A stretch of 64,000 nt of DNA, taken from assembly GCA_039545355.1 (NCBI GenBank), contig BCJJ01000009.1, forward strand, positions 310,023 through 374,022. The letters run 5' to 3'. This document shows, one piece after another, positions 35,674 through 46,097 of the stretch. The stretch is from Trichosporon coremiiforme (Eukaryota; Basidiomycota; Tremellomycetes; Trichosporonales; Trichosporonaceae). The notes under the pieces are model-generated. The model did not search any database. It was not told the origin of the DNA and saw only the letters and a list, made by a program, of their open reading frames with translations. How positions within the stretch are numbered: position 1 is the first letter of the stretch; each line of letters begins with the position of its first letter. Both the position numbers and the translations under genes were made by a program.

Positions 35674-37626
35674 TTACAACATTGCGAAGCGCTCCTCCTG
35701 CTCCTCCTCATCGGGCAGGCCCATGGCGCGCTGCGCCTCGCGCTCCTCGTCCCAGTCGATCGACTCGGGGCGCGCGATAACGCGTTCGTAGTACTTCCGA
35801 GCAGTTGGCGAGATGCCGTCAGGGAGCCACTGGCTCTGCGCCTGAGCATCCTGCTGCGGCGCGTTGGCGGTCTGGCCCCGGCGATTATTCACCAGGGCTC
35901 GGATGGAGCGTTCCCTTTGCCTGATTGCGCGCGCGCGGCGGACTTCAAAGTCCGGGATCAGCGTCAGGAACCACAGGTAGAGAGGCAGCAGGATGTGCGT
36001 CTTGAACCATCCTGGGCGGGTTGCGGGTGCGCGACGAAGATCGGGCACAGGCGTCTGGCCAGGCATGCCGTTCGCTCCCTGCGGCGTCTCGAGCGCGGAG
36101 GGCGGCAGACGCAGTTGCCGATTGTCCACGTCGAGGTGGTAGAGCGGGATACGGGTCCAGTCGCCTTCTCTGGGTGGGGCGGGCGCCTGGCGTCTCGCGC
36201 CTCCGCCTCGCCTCCTTTCCCGGTCGCCACGCTCGGCTCGAGGCTCGCGCTCACGCTCCGGCTGGATCTCGCCGTCCGCGCCATACTCTCGCACAACGAC
36301 TTCGTCCCTGTCCCGACGACGGCGGCGGCCTTCGCGCTGCTCCAGCGCTCGCTCCGCTCGTTGCCGGATTCGCTCGGCGCGACGGTCGACTACCCAGTGG
36401 GAGTAGACGTCGAACGCCCACCATGCTCCGCCGGCTGCGAGCATGAGCCACAGGTTCGTGTCCGTCCAGGGGAGGTTACGGCCGAGCATGAAGATGATGA
36501 GGAGGATGCGGAAGGCGGACCAAAAGGCGTGCACTAAGAGCGTCGACGAGATGCTCTGCAGAAGCGTGCCGACGCCGGGCGCGGGACGATAGATGACCCT
36601 CACGCGCATGGGAGATTGGCTGACCCGTCGCGAGGAGGAGGGACGGGTGGTCGGGGTAGGGTTGGGAGACTGCGCCGCCTGAAGAGACGCGGTCAGGTAA
36701 GGGAGGAGCACGGTCAGGCGCAGGTACAGCAGCAAGTGAGTCAGCTGCGATGGAACCATGCCGGACAACGGGGGCAGGTTGAGAGTGACGGTCTTTTCGT
36801 CAAACTCAACAGCCGTAGAACCACCTTCAGCGGCGAGGGGAGTGCCCGTCGCCGTCTTCCACAGCGACTCAATCTCGGACCGAACGCCCTTATCGCCAAG
36901 GCCGGTCCAGACTGACCGGAGATCGCCTTCGTCACCCTCCAGCACCGCCTCCCATCCGGAGCCAGGAGCCATGGTGCGGAGGACGCTGGCGACAGCTTCC
37001 CGCGCCACACGGCGCTCGACTGTCGGGGCGGGATGCATGTCGTTCCAGTCAATGTTCTGCTGACCGAGCAGAGCGCAGAGGTGTTCGCGCGCCGCGAACA
37101 GGAGGTAGTGGACTGTGTCGGCGAGTGCGGCGGCAGTCGCAGACGGCTGAGGAGCTGGTGGCGTACCGCTTCTAGTCGGAGCGTCCGAGACAGCGGGTAA
37201 AGAAGCGGGGGCGGGTGGGACAGCGTTCTTTTGCGGACGGGCGACGAGGTGCAGCGTAGGTGTCTCTCCCTTGGGGAGAGCACGGCCGAGCACCTCAAAG
37301 TCGTCGAGCATGCGACCCCGGCAGATGAGGCGCATGCCATCGCGCTCCCAGGCCCCGAAACCCGCCGATCCGTCTGCGAGAGCGTCCTTCGCTTCACCCA
37401 CCGACATGGTGGCAGGCACCTCCCACGAGATGGGGGTGGTGGCGCCGAGCTCGGCGTAAGGCGTTTTGATATGCAGACTGATCATGCTTGGACTGAGCTT
37501 GCGGCGGAGGCGGAGGCGGTCCTCGCCGTCGGCGGCCGTGAGAGGCTGCGGGTGTCGGAAAGGAGTGAGGGGTGGCGATGAAGCCCCAACGGCCCTGGGG
37601 TCGGGCGCAGACGCCTCGGGCTGCAT
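35674..37626 (-). CDS. Ubiquitin-like domain membrane protein (Herp/Dsc3-like)
   Basis: Single-exon gene of 650 residues from this ATG; an in-frame ATG at 37749 would add 41 residues that look like leader sequence. Residues about 46-127 form a ubiquitin-like domain (SLHIKTPYAELG, TMSVGEAKDAL, RLICRGRMLDDFEVLGRAL, TLHLVARP). Two hydrophobic segments follow near 362-383 (LLVHAFWSAFRILLIIFML) and 391-410 (LWLMLAAGGAWWAFDVY), then Arg-rich and Glu-rich stretches. A further hydrophobic patch lies near 545-560 (ILLPLYLWFLTLIP). A UBL followed by membrane segments and a charged tail is the layout of HERPUD/Herp and of some Dsc/ERAD ligase subunits. This suggests an ER role in protein quality control, but that is inference from layout. 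The end contains MGLPDEEEQEERFAML. Confidence 0.65.
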   Translation of the reverse strand: MQPEASAPDPRAVGASSPPLTPFRHPQPLTAADGEDRLRLRRKLSPSMISLHIKTPYAELGATTPISWEVPATMSVGEAKDALADGSAGFGAWERDGMRLICRGRMLDDFEVLGRALPKGETPTLHLVARPQKNAVPPAPASLPAVSDAPTRSGTPPAPQPSATAAALADTVHYLLFAAREHLCALLGQQNIDWNDMHPAPTVERRVAREAVASVLRTMAPGSGWEAVLEGDEGDLRSVWTGLGDKGVRSEIESLWKTATGTPLAAEGGSTAVEFDEKTVTLNLPPLSGMVPSQLTHLLLYLRLTVLLPYLTASLQAAQSPNPTPTTRPSSSRRVSQSPMRVRVIYRPAPGVGTLLQSISSTLLVHAFWSAFRILLIIFMLGRNLPWTDTNLWLMLAAGGAWWAFDVYSHWVVDRRAERIRQRAERALEQREGRRRRRDRDEVVVREYGADGEIQPEREREPRAERGDRERRRGGGARRQAPAPPREGDWTRIPLYHLDVDNRQLRLPPSALETPQGANGMPGQTPVPDLRRAPATRPGWFKTHILLPLYLWFLTLIPDFEVRRARAIRQRERSIRALVNNRRGQTANAPQQDAQAQSQWLPDGISPTARKYYERVIARPESIDWDEEREAQRAMGLPDEEEQEERFAML

Positions 37627-37749
37627 GCTAGGCAGGTCGCGAGTGGGCGAAGTGTCCGTGAGGTTTTGTGAAAGAGGAAAGGTGGGAATGAGTGATGTTG
37701 TGAAGGTAGATATCATAGCGGGAATCACCACTCGGAATACGGCGACCAC

Positions 37750-38246
37750 GGCTAGCCAGACACTGCGGGACTGCGGGGCGATCCTGGCCCCGATCCACGT
37801 CGGCTGCCAACATGACGTTTACGTAAGTGTTTTGTCAGCGCAATCACGCAGGCGAAGCTCGCAATCGGGTTGCGTCTGCCAGACTACTGCAACCTCTACA
37901 TTTCCCCTAGCAATAAGGCCACTTACCAAGCTGCAATGTTGATGCATGGGGAAGCAATGAAACGCAAAAGCTGGAGAGTGCTGACGTCGTGCACAGCACT
38001 GTGCGGGCAAGCCGGCCGAGTCGAGATTGCGCCACCCGATGTAGGCGGGTCTTGAATTGCCTCATTATCTCCCCATTAGCTTCCATCTATTAGACCTGTT
38101 TTGTAATCCTTCCGTCCTCCTTTTACGTAACACTCCCACCTCCACGCCAGGAACGCTCGTCCGAAATGTAAACAATCCCAACGGGACCACGATCCGTCTC
38201 CAGCAATCGAGCTCCCGTGTCACCTGCATCACACATCACGACTAAC
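37750..38246. other. Divergent promoter region (UBL protein / Msd1-like)
   Basis: About 500 nt between outward-facing genes (620 nt if the UBL protein starts at 37626). It should contain both promoters. No gene or strong site seen. Confidence 0.5.
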
Positions 38247-40354
38247 ATGGCGGACTCACCACCCCTAAGCCCATTGAAGGGGCACTCCGTCTCGAGCCTG
38301 AACACCCAACTTCTCGCGCATGGATTCGCAAAGCGCCCCCTCCGTCTCGACAGCCTCTCTGATGCGGAACAGGTCAACGTCACGAGCGTCATTGTCGAGC
38401 TGCTCGGCGCGAACGTGGTGAGTCCAAGTCACCACCTTCTTTATCCACTTCAGTCTACTCCTTCTATCATAACCCCTCTTTGCTTCTATTCCGCCTTCTT
38501 GCTCAAGCTAACACCCAGAACAACCTGAACCGGCTCGAAGAGCTCTCAGCCCGGCACCGCTCGCTGCAGTTCGAGTGGGAGCGCGTCTCAGAAAAGGTCG
38601 AACGGCAATCAAAGTCCATCGCAAAGCTGGAGCACGAGGTGGAACACCAGAAGTCCCGGGCTGCGGAGGCCGAACGGAAGGCGCAAGCCGAGGAGAAGGA
38701 ATCCGCCAAGCTGCGCCACGAGATCGAGCGCGGGAAGAAGAACCTCGAAACGCTCCGGACGGCGGCTCAGCAGGAAGTTAAGCGACAGCAGATCAAGCTC
38801 GACAAGCTCACTGCTGCGCCGAGGCATCAGCTGCCCCACTTCACGCTGCTCAACCCCATTGCGGCGGGGACTACGGCGCCCGCTGCACCCGGTCCTCTGC
38901 CGTTGCTCGAGGCGGGGATCCGGGATCTGGACGCACTGAGGCAGAGCGCGACGGAGGAAGCCGAGGCGTTCCGGCACGTCGTTGTTGGAATTGCGAACGG
39001 GCTGAATGAGGCGCTGGCGTGGTCTGAGGGCAGGGAAGCTGAACGCATCCTACTCGCCGAGTTCTTCGAGACGTCGACGCGGCACGGGCAGGCTGCCTCC
39101 TGGACGGCCCACCCCAGCATCGCGGACATCAAGCTGAAGCGGCTGCTTGAGGACGTGCGCGAGCGGCTCATGGAGGGACCCGCGCCCTCCGCCGTCGCGG
39201 CCGAGGAGGAAGATCCCGAGGCCGCGGCGCGGGAGAGGGAGCGCCAGCGGCAGGAAGCCGACCTGCGCGACCGGGTCAAGGATCTCGAGGTGGAGGTTGG
39301 CATCGCGCGGGCGAAGGAGCAAGAAGCGCAAAAGGTCGTGGAGGAGATGGCGCGGACGAATGCCGCAGCCTCCGTACCCTCTACAACCGACTTCGCAGAC
39401 CAGAAGCTGCGCGACGAGCTCGTGCGGCAGAAACGCCTCCTGGACGCTGAGCGTGAGGAACTCACTCGCACCCAGATCCTCATCACGGAAGAGCGCCTGC
39501 AGCTGGAAGACTCGCGCCGACATTTCGAAGAGCGCAGGAATGAGGAGATTGAGCGCGCGATGCGGGAGAGAGAACTCGAGCGGGAAGAGGAGGCGAAGCG
39601 CAAAGCGGAGGATAGCGAGGAGGAAGGAGAGGAGGTCCTCCATGAACATAGGCCTAGTCGGCCGAGTCCGTTAAGTCCCCATCGCAAACGGCACGAGAAG
39701 AAACGGCCCCGGCCCAGTCTCCAACGGCTCGTGGTCGAGAAACAGCACCATGCCAAGGCTTGCTCGACCGCGATCACTCCGGAGGCGCAGCTTCCGCCAC
39801 CTCCTCCTTCGGCCCCTGTTGCTTCTTCCTCCTCTTCCTCATCATCTGCCACCCCGTCAGCTGCAGAGACCCAGCCGGTATTCCAGCCAGTCAAGCGAAC
39901 CCCGCCAGCCGACAAGATCCTGACAGAAAGCGGCGAGAAGGCGAACACCTCTAACGCGGGCGAAACGCCAATGCTGGGCGGCGCGCGCCTGCTGAAAGCC
40001 GGCGTGACGCTGCGTAAATCCTCAGCCGACCGACCACGCAAGAAACCCGCCTCCAAGCCGCCCGTCTCTGCCGGTCTCAAGGCTGTACGGCGGACGCCCG
40101 ACTCGGCCCGGAAACCTACCCTCGAATCGGCGGGCATTCGCAAGTCTAACCGCTCGTCGACGGGGTCTGCGAGCTCGGTTGGGAGTGGAGGTGGACGGAG
40201 CTCGACGGGGAGTGTAGGTGAGAGCACCAAGGCCGGGGTGACGCCCGGCATGACGCCTAGTCAGAGACGGTTACTCTCCGGCACCGCTGCTAGTAACGCG
40301 AAAGCCAGACGAGTAGAGACGGACAAGACACGGCCGGGGGCTGTTTGGAAGTAG
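38247..40354 (+). CDS. Coiled-coil protein, SSX2IP/Msd1-like (ADIP family)
   Basis: Predicted 668 residues from exons 38247-38417 and 38519-40354. The first exon plus the start of the second read LNTQLLAHGFAKRPLRLDSLS, then INVT-like sequence, ELLGANV and NNLNRLEELSARHRSLQFEWERV. This order (short N-terminal helix, NxxL, then a long coiled coil) is the ADIP/SSX2IP domain. Fission yeast Msd1 and human SSX2IP anchor microtubule minus ends at the spindle pole; a similar role is inferred. Coiled coil is strong at about 60-135 (KLEHEVEHQKSRAAEAERKA) and 240-400 (many REREL/EERLQ heptads). The C-terminal 200 residues are Pro/Ser/Thr/Lys-rich and disordered. The first intron is 101 nt. Confidence 0.7.
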
Positions 40355-40588
40355 GCGAGCTAGCTGAGTGGGGTGTGGGTCTGTAAGAGTCGTAGTGTAT
40401 TCCTATGCAATTGTGCCACTGTTGCTCCATACGCTCCATCGCTGCAGAGATATAACATAAGTCGTGGTATTAAGAGTCTGCCTTCAGAGGCGGGGGATAA
40501 TGTTGTTGGTCTATTTTTCATCAAGTGGGAGTACGGCAGTGGCACCCTCAGCTTCGCCTCTTCGCCTCGGACGCCCCTCCGGTGCTCC

Positions 40589-42680
40589 TTACACCTCCTT
40601 CTTCCCGTCCAGCTTGATCTCTGGCGGCTCGCTCGTTTCCGCCTGAGGAAGGACAAGCGGGGAGTTCTCAAGCCCTGTACCCTTCCTCTGCTTCACCTCC
40701 TGATCAACCCGGTCAGCATGCGCGGTATGCTTCGGCTTGGCGTCGTAGTCGATCGGCGTGCCGACGTCTGCGTCCTGTGCGTCCTGTGAGCCGACGGTGG
40801 CGGCGGGACGCGCGTCGTGCGGCGCGCTGTCAGCCGTCATGTCCGTGTGAGGTGTGGAGGGCGTGGAGGCAATGGTATGCGTGAGAGCCTCCATCTCGCG
40901 CTGGAGCGCGTTCAGCTCCTTCTCGAACTTGCGGCCGAAGACCTCGACGTAGAAGTTGCCGCCGTTCCAGACTGCGACGACAAAGAGGAGAATGATCACC
41001 AGGTCTGAGGCCGTGTGCGAGTGCATCAGGATCGTCGCAGCCGGAATCATGAAAATGATGCTGTACACTGAGTGTTAGCTGGCTGAGATACCATTTCCAG
41101 CTGTGTAATCCGAAGCCCGACTTACCGAACTGGCCAAAGATGAACCACAGCTCGCGGTGCGCGGGCTTGACGGCGCGGAGGGCACGGCCAATGGGACCGT
41201 GCTTGTCGTTCAGGAGGTAGTTGAAGCTCGACTGGCGCGCGCCGCTCTCAATCTTGTCCTTGCGGTCGACAAAGATGAACTTCCAGTACAGGCCCTGCCA
41301 GATGCAGTACGGTACGGCAGCGCACAGCACCTTCTGCCACCACGTGTAGTTGTCGAGCCCGTTCAGCGCCGGATACCGAATATTGGCACCGCGGTATGTG
41401 AACAGGATGTCTGTGAAGACGATCGGCGGGTAGATGTGGATGAAGAGAGAGGTCACCTTATCGAGCGAGTGGAAGACAAGCGAGTTGCGCCAAGTGATGA
41501 CGGCAGAAGCGAGGGGGCCTGAGTGTCAGCTGGTCAGCGGAGGGCGTCAGCTTACCCATGGTCAGCAGGTAGCAGCAGATGAATAGGTAGGTCGAGCCAG
41601 GCCAGATCCAGAGGAACATGAGGTCCAGAACGTTGACAAAGTAACACATGCTGTGGGTTAGTGATCGTCTTCCTTCTCCCGATGAACGCACTCTGCAATG
41701 TCAGCAAAACGGCAGCGGCGACCAAGCTGGACTCACCAAACAGGAAGTAATGCCATTCCTTCTTCTTGTACGTATACGCGCGAATAGCGAGATGGAAAGC
41801 GACCTGGACAGTGTACGCGAAGGGAATCCACTCCGGCGCACGACCAAGTAGGAATCCCGTGAACGCGACGGTGAGGACGCCAAACTCGAACGCTGCACCG
41901 TTCAGCTGAAATCGTTCGCCGTCCAGTTACTCACAAACCTTCTCCCGCGTCCTAACAACCTTGGCCGTCTTCCACTTGGCGCTCGCAGCGTTGATCTTCG
42001 AGTTCAGAATGCTCTTGACGCGGTTCACCTCGCGCTCCACGTCTTGCCGGTACACGGTCGTGAGCATCTTGCGCTTCGCGTCCTTGTCCCGCGTCGAGAG
42101 GTGCGTGTCATTGTCGTCGTCGTCGTCGAGCAGCAGCATCGAACCCTTTGGCGTGCGCAGGCCGCGCGGGATCATCGAGCCCGCCTTCTGACGCAGCTTC
42201 TTCGATGACTCCTTCAGCTTGCGTTCCCAGAGATCGAGGCGGGAGTCTGTTGTCAGCTGGCTGGAGACCCCAGGCTGATGGAGGGCGTGATGTGATCGCA
42301 TCATGAGACTGCGTGCCCGTGGGTATGAAGAGGGAAGAACGTGTGATTGGAGAACGACGTTACTCCGACACAATGCGCCCTCGTACGTTGATAGCGACGT
42401 GGACGCGATCGTCCCCTTCGGCAGCTTCTAGCCCATCACACGAGTCGACTCACCGAAGAAGGTCTCGACAACATCTGACTGTCAGTTTACTGGGCGAACA
42501 GCGCAACTAACCGAGGAGGAGGAGCGGGCCCTCTGCCCAATCCTCGCCGACGCGCTCTGCGCCCTTGCTCAGAATGCCAGAGAGCGAGCTACTCGTGCGG
42601 CTGAGGGAAGGGCGCTCCGGTGTGTCGGCGCCATTCCAGTTGGGCGTCGAGGGACGGATGTCGGGGGAGTCTTCCGCCAT
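40589..42680 (-). CDS. GPC1: Glycerophosphocholine acyltransferase
   Basis: ER membrane enzyme that acylates glycerophosphocholine to lysophosphatidylcholine. Proposed exons: 42680-42512, 42474-42454, 42246-41939, 41905-41733, 41650-41556, 41518-41126 and 41067-40589, giving 545 residues. Diagnostic blocks are RPEWI/YTVQ-like sequence with AFHLAIRAYTYKKKEWHYFLF, CYFVNVLDLMFLWIWPGS, GPLASAVITWRNSLVFHSLDK, SLFIHIYPPIVF, YWKFIFVDRKDKIESG, SFNYLLNDKHGPIGRAL and FYVEVFGRKFEKEL. They match fungal/plant Gpc1 in order. About eight membrane segments are visible, with charged ends. The second exon has only 21 nt and the third intron 207 nt. The exon 4 / exon 5 join is uncertain: family comparison wants WHYFLF followed closely by CYFVN, but the strong GTGAGT donor gives the wrong phase, so the model uses a weaker donor (GTCC). 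Confidence 0.88.
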
Positions 42681-43295
42681 CCTGTGACTCCTGTTGAAAT
42701 AGTCAATGGTGAAGGTCGATGGTGATGAGATGAAGAGGAAGAAGAGGAGTGAAGGTGTGTGCTGGAGTGGGATTCGTTTGTCAGAAGTAGGTCGAGGAAG
42801 GTGAGGAAGGCGAGAATCGAGAAAGTAGGAACGAGTGACGGGTCGGAAGTGGATGTTTGTGCGGATGTGCTGCGTTGAGCCAGCCTTGAGCTGCCTTCCT
42901 TGTGTGGAAAGATTGGGTGGCCAAATTCCAGGCGGTCCCACTCCATCCCAACACACCTTCCCTCCTGCCGTGCCTCCGGCGTACCGTCATGCCGCACCTG
43001 GCGCACCTGGCGCACCTGGCGCACCTGGCTCAGGTGGTGACGTACGTACGTGACGATCGCAATGGTGGCGTTTTGTTTCCGCCTAACCTTGCGCCCAGCT
43101 ATGAGGCCCCGCCTTGACCTCGCACCAACTCAGGCTGCGTAGTCTCAGCATGAATGCTGGCTGCATGGTGACTGACTGCAGTTATGCATGCTCGTCATTC
43201 GCTGCTGAGGAAGTCACGCCCTGCAACCGCACACGTGTATATAAAACAAGTTGACATCGTGTCTATCTGCTACAAGAGGTTGCTTGCTCGCTCGC
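42681..43295. other. Region between GPC1 start and GTPBP1-like stop
   Basis: 615 nt between two minus-strand genes. It holds the GPC1 promoter, including the repeated CACCTG cluster at 42995-43036, and the 3' UTR of the GTPase gene. No gene seen. Confidence 0.55.
42995..43036. promoter_or_regulatory. Array of E-box motifs (CACCTG x4 direct, 1 inverted)
   Basis: CACCTG occurs at 42995, 43004, 43013 and 43022, exactly 9 bp apart, and its reverse complement CAGGTG follows at 43031-43036. The unit is CGCACCTGG. It lies about 315-355 bp upstream of the GPC1 ATG. It could be a bHLH or zinc-finger binding array or simply a 9-bp tandem repeat; consensus alone cannot tell. Confidence 0.5.
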
Positions 43296-45204
43296 TTAGT
43301 CGAGCACCTTGGTCACCACACCAAGAACCTTGGTCTTCGCTTCGCGGAGGAGGATGAGCTGGCCCTCCTTTACAAACTCGGCCTGGCCGATGAACTCGAA
43401 CACAACCTTGGCGCGGTCGCCTGTCCTGATGAGGCCGGAGGGGTGGTCGAGGCTGACGATCTGCGTTGAGGCGCGCACAGCGCCGCAGTGCAGCATCGCA
43501 GTGTAGCGCGGCTGGATCGTGGAGCTGTGGTGAAGCACCATGACCATGCCCTCGAAGCGCTTCACGGCCTTGGGATGGATTTCGCTCTTGGCCATGAGCA
43601 CCATGCCCTTGCGTACTTGGCTGCGGCGGATACGCTTGAGCGCGAGACTGGAGTCAGTTACGACTGGACTCGGCGGAACTTACGCGACGCATTGACCTGC
43701 TTCAGCCGAGTCGACTTTGACACGCTTCTTCTCGATACTCCTGATGGCGGTGGGAATGAAGTGGCCGAGGGAGTCGGGGCCAACGAGCACCTGGTCGTTC
43801 GGCTTGACGACGCCAGACTCGATGACGCCAGACACAACCGTGCCGATGAAAGGAACCGAGAACGCGTCGCTGATGTGCAGCTCGAACGGCGCGTCGGTGA
43901 CGTACTTCTCATTGTTCTGCGACGAGGGAAGAATGTTCAGGAAGCTCCTGAGGTTCGGCAGGTTGTCGCCCGTCACATTCGAGAGCATGAACACCGGGCA
44001 GATCTTGGATGACCGGTTTCTTGTCATGTCGAGCGCGCAGTCGATCGCCTGCTGCTCGTTCTCGACGAATACTGGCGTCTTGCGGCATCCGGGGCTCTGC
44101 AGTACACGCTTCAGCATTGAGACCGTCTGCTCCATGATGTTGGGTGGTGTCATGTCGGTCTGTCGTTAGCTTTATACCTGACCGACAGCAACTCACCTTC
44201 GTCACACAAACAATGATCGGGACGTTCAGAGCTAGAGCAACACCCAGGTGCTCCTTTGACATTCCGATCAGACCGGCGTTTCCTCCAACGATGAGCATAA
44301 CATAGTCGGGCGCGTGACCCGAAAGGCCAAACACTGTCGTCTTGAAGTAGCGCTCGTGACCAGCGAGGTCGATAAAGGACACAACTTTGGCTGCACGCTT
44401 GTAGATCTCGTCCCAGGCGAGCTTTTCACGCTTCACAGAGTCCGCAATAGCTGGTGTTGAGGGGTATATCGGCTTCCCCTCAGTCGTGAAGCCAAGAATC
44501 TCGCCTCCGATAGAGGATGTTCTTCCTGTCTCAACCTCGTGGGGATGCTTGAAGAGCGCGACACGAGCCTTTCCGCGTCCGTCGTCGAGGCCCCCTCTCG
44601 TCAGAACACCGAGGATCGTGCTCTTCCCCGCATCGACGTTGCCGACGACAGCGACGCGCACCTCCTGCACTTCCTCGACGCTCGCTGGGCGCAAGCGCAC
44701 AAGCCAGGTGCCGAAAGGACCGCCCTTGGCGTCGTTGCGGTAGAGCTCAGTCATCTCGGCCTTGATGGCCTCGCATGTTGTTCGTAGTCGCTCAACAGCC
44801 TTGTCGAGCTGTTCCTTCGTGATCGGCTTCCCCTTGACGTCGCCTTCCTCGGTGATGGCATGCGCACCGAGCGCGACAATGTACTCGCCATGGTCCTGCA
44901 GCAGCTTCGATACTAGTCTTGACTTGAGCGCCTCATCATCGGCGTCGAAGAGTGCGTCCTGCAGCCATGTCAGCGGATCGCTTAAATGTGAGACACGTAC
45001 CTCGACGCTGACGTTCTCTGCTGAAACCGTGTCGTTGTCGCGCTCCTCGACGACACTGACGACTACATCGTGCTGCTTGACTTTGTGGTGGTGCTTTGCC
45101 GCCTCGGCGGCGGCGTGAGCTTCGCGGGCTTCTCTGATTGCTTGTCGCTGTCGCTCCTGCGAGAACTGCTCGATCTCGGCCTGAAAGGACCTAAGTGCGG
45201 TCAT
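43296..45204 (-). CDS. GTPBP1-type translational GTPase
   Basis: Cytosolic EF-Tu-like GTPase of the GTPBP1/GTPBP2 group, linked in animals to mRNA decay and ribosome rescue; 597 residues from exons 45204-45001, 44958-44197, 44159-43684 and 43647-43296. G1 is GNVDAGKST (about 171-179). The switch region is TGRTSSIGGEILGF, the GTPBP1-specific form. G3 is DLAGHERYFKTT and G4 VTKTD, formed across the second intron. SNVTGDNLPNLRSFL and SGVIESGVVKPNDQVLVGP (domain 2) and MVMVLHHSSTIQPRYTAMLH (domain 3) complete the protein. The first intron (44959-45000) is 42 nt and in-frame, with GTACGT, CTGAC and CAG signals; without splicing it would insert VRVSHLSDPLTWLQ. The exon joins at G4 and at QCVALALKRIRRSQVRKGMV are supported by family motifs. 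Confidence 0.88.
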
Positions 45205-46001
45205 GATTGTTGAAGCTTGTGGTGGTGGTTGCGCGCGTAAGGCTGCGCTGCGTGATAGCAACGGTGCGGATGGAGAGAGCGCGAGGCGGAACAGGTTGGG
45301 CAGTGAGGTTGACCTGACCTCTAAAGGAGAGACAGGTCGATGTAGCGGAGGAAATGATGGACAGCAGGCGATCGGGGTGAGTCGTTGTCGAGTCGACAAT
45401 CCAGACAGCGCAAGTAGCGTTTGTCTCTAACCTTGGGTGTGCGTGTAGCGCGGTACGTAGTGGTGGGTGCAGCGGGTTCTCAGCGGGCCCAGCGGGTGGA
45501 GGCAGATGGGGAACCCGGGGAAGGGCGATACGGTGCCTGCTACCATTGTCCGCAAACGTGGGAGCGCGTCTCTGATTTGCTTCCGGGTGGCAAAATGCAC
45601 ACCTAAGCTCATGTTCGATTGTCGGTGGTGGGTGGCAAAACGCTCTAGGCTCTGCGGTCAGCCGAGCTCCGGCGCGATGGCCGACTCGAATCGCCCTGGA
45701 GCATGCAGCAGTCAATGCATTCACTGATCACTGAAGGAGTTCGAGTCACGCTTTGCATGCATCCTGTCCACCTTCTGACTCGGTTACGACCCGTGATTCG
45801 CGCTCCGCTCATCATGGGTGATGATCGATTCTGACCACTTTGAACGGCCCTTGCATGGCTATCTGGACACGCACCGAGACGTGGAGCATATCTCTGAGTA
45901 CGTCTTTTCATGTAGAATCAGTTGAAGCGCGCTGGGAGAGCTATAGAATGCGCAGAGAGCCGGGACAGCCCCTCCCGGCCCATTTTTGGCTGGTCATCAC
46001 C
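45205..46001. other. Promoter side of GTPase gene, upstream of tRNA-Leu
   Basis: About 800 nt. The left part should hold the minus-strand GTPase promoter and leader. Open frames here lack support. Confidence 0.5.
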
Positions 46002-46083
46002 TCCGCCATGGCGAAATGGTAGACGCGTTGCATTTAAGCTGCAAATCCATTCTGGAGTGCAGGTTCGAGTCCTGTTGGCGGAG
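46002..46083 (+). tRNA. tRNA-Leu (anticodon UAA)
   Basis: TCCGCCA at the 5' end pairs with TGGCGGA at 46076-46082. GCG pairs with CGC round an AAATGGTAGA D-loop. TTGCA pairs with TGCAA round loop TTTAAGC, anticodon UAA. A long variable arm (TCCA, TTC, TGGA) marks a class II tRNA. GCAGG and CCTGT enclose TTCGAGT. A T5 Pol III terminator follows 9 nt downstream (46093-46097). A and B boxes are present (TGGCGAAATGG, GGTTCGAGTCC). Two features are odd for a nuclear tRNA-Leu: the D-arm GGCGAAATGGTAGACGC resembles bacterial, plastid or mitochondrial tRNA-Leu, and the base at the discriminator position is G, not the A expected of yeast leucine tRNAs. The fold is intact. It may be a working gene or a transferred organelle copy. 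Confidence 0.82.
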
Positions 46084-46092
46084 GATGAATCC

Positions 46093-46097
46093 TTTTT
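46093..46097 (+). terminator. Pol III T5 terminator of tRNA-Leu
   Basis: Five T residues 9 nt past the tRNA 3' end, suitable for RNA polymerase III termination. Confidence 0.7.

Noticed and set aside
38827..40251. 474-codon minus-strand frame opposite the coiled-coil gene
   Set aside because: Reverse reading of Glu/Arg coiled coil gives Ser/Arg runs; not a real gene.
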